Shown: one piece after another, positions 61,401 through 64,000 of the stretch
How the letters are laid out: each line of letters begins with the position of its first letter
Numbering within the stretch: the first letter of the stretch is position 1
Assembly: GCF_900142845.1 (NCBI RefSeq)
Contig: NZ_FSRU01000002.1
Span: forward strand, 3,534,001 to 3,598,000
Length of the DNA: 64,000 bases
Source: Paraburkholderia phenazinium
GTDB lineage: Bacteria; Pseudomonadota; Gammaproteobacteria; Burkholderiales; Burkholderiaceae
Direction of reading: 5' to 3'
The notes under the pieces: generated by a model
Seen by the model: only the letters and a program-made list of their open reading frames with translations
What the model was told of the DNA's origin: nothing
Databases searched by the model: none
Translations under genes and position numbers: made by a program

Positions 61401-63974
61401 GCGAACAATCCGCGACTCGCCGCACTCGACAAGGCTGAGGCAGGACTGGCTGCCTATGGTGCCTACCAGGCGGCGACGTCGAACACGGCAAGTTCACCGG
61501 CGCTGATCAAGGCGACCGTGAGCATCGGCGGTGGTAGCAGCCATAGTGAGTCGCAGAGTACTTCAACGACGACCGACGGCAGCACGCTCACTGCAGGTGG
61601 CGCAGCGACGCTGATTGCCACCGGCAGCGGTGCGACAGATGCGAACGGCAACGCCACCGACGGAGACATCAATTCCGTCGGCACGCAGATCACCGCGCAG
61701 AACGTGACGCTGAGCGCGGCACGCGACATCAATCTGTTGAGCGCGCAGAATACGACGCAGAATTCGAGCAGCAACGGCAGCACGAGTGCGAGCATCGGTG
61801 TGGGAGCGAGTCTGGGCGGCACGCAGAACGGCTTCACGATTGACCTGGCCGCGAGCGGCGCGAAGGGCAACGCGAACGGTCAGAGCGTCACGAACGAGAA
61901 CACGCAGATTACTGCCGCGAATACGGTTTCGATCACGAGCGGTCGGGATACGAATCTGATCGGTGCCGAGGTGTCGGGCAATACGGTGGACGCGAACGTG
62001 GGCCGCAATCTCACGATTACCAGTCCGCAGGACACCAACACGTATAACAGCCAGCAGTCGAGCGCGGGGTTCCAGGCGAGTATTTGCGTGCCGCCGATCT
62101 GTTATGGCCAGACCGTGAGTGGTAGCGCGAGCGCCAGCGATCAGACGATCAAGGACAACTTCCAGTCGGTGGGCCAGCAGAGTGGGATCTATGCGGGCAC
62201 GGGCGGGTTTGATGTCAACGTGGGTAACCATACGCAATTGAACGGTGGTGTTGTTGCGAGTACGGCGACGGCTGACAAGAACTCGCTGTCGACGCAGACG
62301 TTTGGTTATACCAACCTGCAGAACACCGCGCAGTCGTCGGGATCGACGATTGGTTTCAGCGCAAGCGGTGGGGCCGGGCAGAGCACGGCGAATGGCGTGG
62401 CCTTCACGTCGCCCGTCCAGACCGGCAGCAGCACGCCTGGTGCACAGAACTCGCAGGGCCAGGGACCGCTCGGTTTTGGCGTGGCGGGAACGAGCAGCAG
62501 CGCATCCGGGACGACCTACGCGGCGGTGAGTCCGGGCACGATCACTGTGCGCGGCGACGCCGGGACGGGGCAGGACAGCACGGCGGGTCTGAGCCGCGAC
62601 ACGGCGAACGCGAATGGCTCCGTGCAGAACACGTTCAATGCGCAGACTGTGGCCAACGACATGGCGATCCAGCAGGTCACGGGTCAGGTTGGGATGCAGG
62701 TGGTGGGGGATGTTGCGACTGCGCTGGAGAACAAGGCCAATGCAGCGGTTGCCAAAGACCAGTCGGCTCTTGACGCAGCCGAAGCTTCGGGCGATCCGGC
62801 CAGCATCGCGCAGGCGCAGGCCAATCTCACTTCTGACCAGCAGCAGGCGGCGTTGTGGGGTAACGATGGTGCGGCACGTATTGGCGCGCATGCCGCAGTC
62901 GCTGCGCTCGGTGCAGGGTTGGGCGGCGGGAGCATCGCGGGTGCTGTTGGTGGGACTGTTGCGGGCGATCTCGCCGGCAACGCGGTTGACAGCGCGATGG
63001 GTGGCAATCCGACGCTGGCTGGCACACTCCTGTCCAACATCGCCTCGGGCGCGGCAGGTGCGATTGCCGGCGGCGTCCTTGGCGGCTCGGCGGGCGCGCT
63101 GAGTGGCGCGAACGGCGCGTTGAGCGCGGACCTCTACAACCGGCAACTGCACCCGCAGGAAAAAACGCTCGCGCAGAAGATAGCGTCGCAGACCGGCGGA
63201 CAGTACAGCGCACAGGACGTGGCGAACCAGCTTGCGCAAATGGGATACAGCCAGAGCGGCGTGACAGAAAGCGGAGCAGCGGCGACGGTGGAAGGGGCGA
63301 CGCCGCCGAACGACGGCACGACGTGGGCGAAGGCCGGTGTTGACCAGAACACGGGGCAAACGATCTGGACCCAGACGCTGGGGGCACCCAATCCGGCGTT
63401 GCAGGCGTTCATCCTGCAGAACACCAACGGGGCGGACGTGCCGCTGCTGCAGCAATACACAGCGTCGCCTGCAGGAGCACAATCGCAGTATGGTCCGCAG
63501 GGCACTCCAATGGGATCGTCCGCAGGTTCGATCTGCCCGAGTGGAAACTGCAATGCGAACGGATTGCTGCCCTCTCAAGGAACGGTAAATATTGGACTTG
63601 TAGGTAGTGCTACGATTCCTTACACAGGATTTAGCTTCACTGTTGGGGCTGGAGTCATAGCGGATGCCCAGGGTAATGCTGGGATTTACTGGTCCGCTGG
63701 GCCCGGCAAAGGAGTCGGCGCTGACGTTTCGGTCGGTGTGACTGTTGGTTCATATCCGGGCGCCACAACGATCCAGGACTATGCTGGGTGGTTCAACAAC
63801 GCAAGTGTGGGGGCTGGTCTTGGCGAGCATGCCAGTATCGATATCTTCCAAGATCCAACGAAGAGCATTACGAATCCACTAGCCTATGGTTCCAGTACTA
63901 CCTACGGTCTCGGGATTGGCGGGGGTGCGTCAGTTTCCCGGACATATACGGGCATCCCGATTCATACGCCATGA
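52440..63974 (+). CDS. cdiA: Giant secreted filamentous hemagglutinin / CdiA-type contact-inhibition protein
   Basis: A 3844-residue TpsA exoprotein. Order: extended signal peptide (ESPR, residues 1-50, HIYRVIFNAARGLWTAVQE) and hydrophobic core to about A74; TPS domain to ~330 with NPNL (143-146) and NPAGI (183-187); beta-helical FHA repeats, including three tandem 230-residue units (725-1340); a less repetitive middle region (about 1650-2150) containing PYLVETNPAFTSQQQFLSSNY; more repeats to ~3400; a Gly/Ala-rich segment; DLYN (3564-3567) and a variable C terminus. The DLYN site corresponds to the (E/Q)LYN junction of Burkholderia CdiA proteins, after which toxin domains vary. It is probably a contact-dependent growth-inhibition effector. 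Confidence 0.9.
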   Translation: MNKHIYRVIFNAARGLWTAVQETATGSGKGRSVGTPRRTRLMRAAAASIDMLSMRHMAFAALCALGMQPVLVEAQVVTAPGSGSRPIVGVTANGLPIVQIATPNGAGVSNNPYTQYNVGSQGLILNNSPGNVQTQLGGYVTGNPNLGAGSARVIVNQVVGGNASQLLGYSEVAGQKADVVIANPAGIYCNGCGFINTSRGVLTTGTPVFGGTGSLDAFHVTGGQIQIGPAGLNGSNVDEVDLIARSVAVNGKLWAGQSLNVVTGNNDVRYGDLGAQSLGADGNSPAVAIDVAQLGGMYAGKIMLVGTDAGVGVNSAGTIAAQSGDVSISSQGKVTLSGTTGANGNVSIAAAGDVSNSGSVYATQNATLNSQGQVSNSGTVAALGNTTVTGASINSGGSLGAGIDANGNVTGSGSLAVTGAGSVSATGQQMAGGNLALSGSSLNMTGAQTLATGNASLTATGAGGDTGNIVHTGGSLQAGGSLSVNAAGTVTNDQGQVGATQLSVTAGSISNRSGTLSQTGAGNTTLAASGAFDNTGGTVTTNAQNTAIRTGSLTNASGTISQSGTGALNVQTGALDNSSGSIATNGVATIAATGLKNGSGSITSAQALTVASNGDIDNTAGRLEAAGAVNVSGANVQNTAGRIVSDNGDGLTLTASGQITNAAGTTAQGATGGVIGGNGNATIDAATLANSGTVTAAQNLGVTTSGALNDNGGSMSGATLEANAGSLTNANGTISADTVSLTAPQLDNSGGKITANQISLSATSLTNQNGTLTQLGSGVMGVNVSGTLDNSGGGVIQTNSTDLTLAPSTLNNSGGTITHAGTGTLTIDAGNGTGALTNVGGKIVTNGLANLSAGSMDDTGGAITGQGGLNATVAGALNNTNGQLESSADLSIASGGAITNANGTIAASGNNTVQAASLANGGSITAGGNLNATVTGTLDNGNGTLSAQTVTANAASLTNANGTISADTVSLTAPQLDNSGGKITTNQLALTATNLTNEGGSITQLGSGTMALGVSGTLDNSNGGSIQTNSTDLTLAPSTLNNDGGTITHAGTGTLTIDPHNGAGSMTNVGGKIVTNGLANLTAGTVDDTGGTITGQAGLNATVAGALNNTGGQLESNGNLSVASGSAITNTNGTIAASGNNTVQAASLTNGGSITAGQALDATVSGTLDNASGTLSGQTITADAASFTNANGVVSGNAVSMAIAQLNNNNGRITTNQLGVTATNLTNEGGSITQLGTGVMGLGVSGTLDNSNGGVLQSNSTDLTLAPSTLNNNGGTITHAGTGTLTIDPHNGSGSLTNVGGSIVTNGQAVVSVGSLDNTRGKLAAQGLLTATVQGMLNNTNGRLSSGTGLTASSSGELLNAGGVIGAGGAATGSTLSLTASSIDNSGGAITNLGNGATTLNGGNGITNSNAGGASGMGSISGNGNVTLNATSLSNTQGGQLSGANLQINAGNLDNTGGEIGNVANVTGDVGITTGTLSDMSGQINASRNLSVTANTLANGGTYSAVNDLSLNLQGDFTTSPSYSFSAGHNLTFTLPGMFSNGGVLSAVNGLTISASDIENSGALGAGGLLTTHSNTLTNTGTIVGGSVSLNATQTLSNLGPSALIGATDSAGTLELLAPDIENRDDTTATDTQATTAIYGLGNVVLAGGKDANGNYIDANLIHNQSALIQSQGNMELDANQVTNTRRVMTTTGFTSSVDPALLTSLGISLSGCTAINIAACSGQNVGWTTPDNPAFLTMIGGVYTVPPNGGQWNSGYQYTTYTGTAVANTIASISPESQIIVGGNLNASSVGTFQNYWSAVAATGNIAAPATLDQNSWQGQTAPQVQVTYSGEYHYNNYDNSEHDWQLPFGDAPFVGSNPGGYTQAAPADVRTYALPGYESSFTAGGTLSGTGVTIDNTAGNAGVTPLGLLPGQTVSGTGAGSVSGSIGAHDVGVIGMGEVSGSLFTGGGVAGGFVAVRGGEILNSGLANFNNPIIAAATAVKVLNNITVPTGGLFSPDTAPNAPYLVETNPAFTSQQQFLSSNYYFQQLGMNPSQIQERLGDGFYEQQLVQNQILSMTGKSVLTNYADTQDEYEALMTSGAQLAKSLDLAPGTGLSPAQVAQLTSNVVIMQTQIVDGQSVLVPVVYLAQASQENMANGPVIAATNIDLQNAQSVTNSGTISATNSFAVSAQSIDSSFGTLQSGGQMSLVTTGDVNLTSATVNAGSLALQAGGNLVLNTAANTLNQVSASGATRVTTTLGPTASINVAGNAAIVTGGNFVQDAGNLNVGGALGMSIGGNWTLGAQQTGETKVVALANGVSDTSIVSDVGSGVKVGGLSSIMVGGDLTATGANISLGGGGAVEAAGNVTLQAATATSTVDANSSGSDHHGSYSSTLHTSDDAVTGTTLNSGDSLAIVSGKDINVVGSTVSLDKGNALLMAAGSVNVGATTETHVSDSYQTGSHSGVASHTSAVDQVDQTATYADGSTISADGVTVVSGKDINVTGSSIVGTNSVALAAQGNVNILAATDTYQDSEYHDVKHSGLSGSGGIGFSVGSSEQKDQYDTNSVTQSQSRSAVGSVAGNVSIAAGKDVHIGGSDIVAGQAANDTTGATGNISIQAQNITIDPSQDTSQAQDQQSSRSSGFTVAVTGTPLDTARNLQSAGSSGNAYQRSTGIATELGASALDTPSISLSYGSSKSSSTTDVSSISNAGSTIRGAGNVTLTATGGALKDANGNPLDGDITVTGSTITAGAAATFEANRNVTFQASTNQTQQSTQSSSSSMGISLAAPSLGDAVRWISGGANSGGVGPSPYNASSSSANGNSSTTQQTATVVTGNSVVVKSTTGDINVIGSGISGNQAVSLIASQGAINVLAGTDANTDYQESSSHQIGDLGSNGTGTGFSVGVASSHSVQDTNAQTQSTIRSQIVSKNGDVTLSANQDVTVQGSDLSAGKDLTLIGKDLNLDPGNDATQSSASQSSSQFGVTLALGGTVGNAVATVNQAMTTQSSDANNPRLAALDKAEAGLAAYGAYQAATSNTASSPALIKATVSIGGGSSHSESQSTSTTTDGSTLTAGGAATLIATGSGATDANGNATDGDINSVGTQITAQNVTLSAARDINLLSAQNTTQNSSSNGSTSASIGVGASLGGTQNGFTIDLAASGAKGNANGQSVTNENTQITAANTVSITSGRDTNLIGAEVSGNTVDANVGRNLTITSPQDTNTYNSQQSSAGFQASICVPPICYGQTVSGSASASDQTIKDNFQSVGQQSGIYAGTGGFDVNVGNHTQLNGGVVASTATADKNSLSTQTFGYTNLQNTAQSSGSTIGFSASGGAGQSTANGVAFTSPVQTGSSTPGAQNSQGQGPLGFGVAGTSSSASGTTYAAVSPGTITVRGDAGTGQDSTAGLSRDTANANGSVQNTFNAQTVANDMAIQQVTGQVGMQVVGDVATALENKANAAVAKDQSALDAAEASGDPASIAQAQANLTSDQQQAALWGNDGAARIGAHAAVAALGAGLGGGSIAGAVGGTVAGDLAGNAVDSAMGGNPTLAGTLLSNIASGAAGAIAGGVLGGSAGALSGANGALSADLYNRQLHPQEKTLAQKIASQTGGQYSAQDVANQLAQMGYSQSGVTESGAAATVEGATPPNDGTTWAKAGVDQNTGQTIWTQTLGAPNPALQAFILQNTNGADVPLLQQYTASPAGAQSQYGPQGTPMGSSAGSICPSGNCNANGLLPSQGTVNIGLVGSATIPYTGFSFTVGAGVIADAQGNAGIYWSAGPGKGVGADVSVGVTVGSYPGATTIQDYAGWFNNASVGAGLGEHASIDIFQDPTKSITNPLAYGSSTTYGLGIGGGASVSRTYTGIPIHTP
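54614..56480 (+). repeat. Tandem 690-bp coding repeats in cdiA (about 2.7 copies)
   Basis: The segment starting TCG(C/T)T(G/C)ACGAACGCGAACGG recurs at 54614, 55304 and 55994, exactly 690 bases apart, so each unit is 230 codons in frame. Blocks such as ACCTGACGCTTGCGCCGTCG are nearly identical between copies. The third copy fades after about 56480. These are stacked beta-helix repeats that could change in number by recombination. Confidence 0.9.
63579..63974 (+). other. Variable C-terminal module of CdiA (candidate novel toxin domain)
   Basis: Codons 3714-3844 of cdiA. Codon use and GC drop sharply relative to the upstream repeats (many A/T-ending codons such as GTA AAT ATT GGA CTT), the mark of an exchanged module. 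The ~131 residues are Gly/Ser/Thr-rich, with few charged residues and no HNH, deaminase, nuclease or protease motif that I can see. It follows CPSGNCNANG, and begins ~145 residues after DLYN, so another linker domain may lie between. Confidence 0.65.
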
Positions 63975-64000
63975 GTACATATGCCATGAATAAATACGCA
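63971..64000 (+). CDS. cdiI: Start of probable CDI immunity gene (truncated by window end)
   Basis: An ATG overlaps the cdiA TGA (ATGA, 63971-63974) and opens a frame of ten codons (M-S-T-Y-A-M-N-K-Y-A) that runs to the window edge; a second ATG at 63986 is also possible. In CDI loci the immunity gene follows cdiA directly, and the 4-base coupling continues the pattern of the two upstream junctions. The identity is positional inference only. Confidence 0.5.
   Translation, partial: MSTYAMNKYA

Overview
The window is a GC-rich, mostly single-copy chromosomal stretch of a betaproteobacterium. The best fit is Burkholderiaceae, probably Paraburkholderia: gltB-gltD, the TPP-riboswitch thiOSGE operon, mlaFEDACB, the murA-his-tat superoperon and petABC-sspAB occur together, and there is a large palindromic intergenic repeat (3833-4480) of a kind I associate with this group. 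The species call is inference; no rRNA or tRNA gene was seen.

Layout. 1-3651: end of glutamate synthase large subunit (gltB, cut by the window edge) and gltD, closed by a terminator and followed by an inverted-repeat element. 4489-7030 (minus): DadA-like D-amino-acid dehydrogenase and an MFS transporter. 7325-8266: a predicted Tat-exported lipoprotein of the tyrosine-phosphatase family whose catalytic Cys is replaced by Ser. 8424-15010: an envelope-flavoured accessory block with a histidine kinase/response regulator pair, a second, paralogous response regulator without a kinase, several small exported proteins, and an isolated FlgH (flagellar L-ring) paralogue. 15267-17063 (minus): SbmA/BacA-type ABC exporter.

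17357-21087: TPP riboswitch, a 27-codon leader ORF, then thiO, thiS, thiG and thiE for thiazole synthesis and thiamine phosphate formation. 21185-25474: complete phospholipid-trafficking operon mlaF-E-D-A-C-B, with the outer-membrane lipoprotein gene mlaA inside the operon. 25655-27602: YadG/YadH-type ABC transporter and a BolA-like gene. 27714-39834: murA, the whole his pathway (G D C B H A F I E, interrupted by marC), a DUF4870-like membrane protein, a HIT hydrolase and tatABC, ending in a strong bidirectional terminator. 39949-41163 (minus): DegS-like periplasmic protease; 41183-41929: Nif3-like protein. 42148-46268: cytochrome bc1 genes petABC, then sspA and sspB. 46349-49992: MFS transporter and M20 amidohydrolase, divergent from a LysR regulator with an 18-bp dyad in the shared promoter region.

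50318-64000: the accessory region of most interest, a two-partner-secretion / contact-dependent-inhibition (CDI) locus. Four reading frames are chained by consecutive 4-base ATGA overlaps: a short exported protein resembling a truncated TPS-domain start, TpsB/CdiB, a 3844-residue TpsA/CdiA, and the first ten codons of a probable immunity gene running off the window. CdiA has an extended signal peptide, a TPS domain, three tandem 230-residue units, a DLYN variant of the Burkholderia (E/Q)LYN junction, and a lower-GC, glycine-rich, charge-poor C-terminal module of about 131 residues that I cannot assign to any known toxin family.
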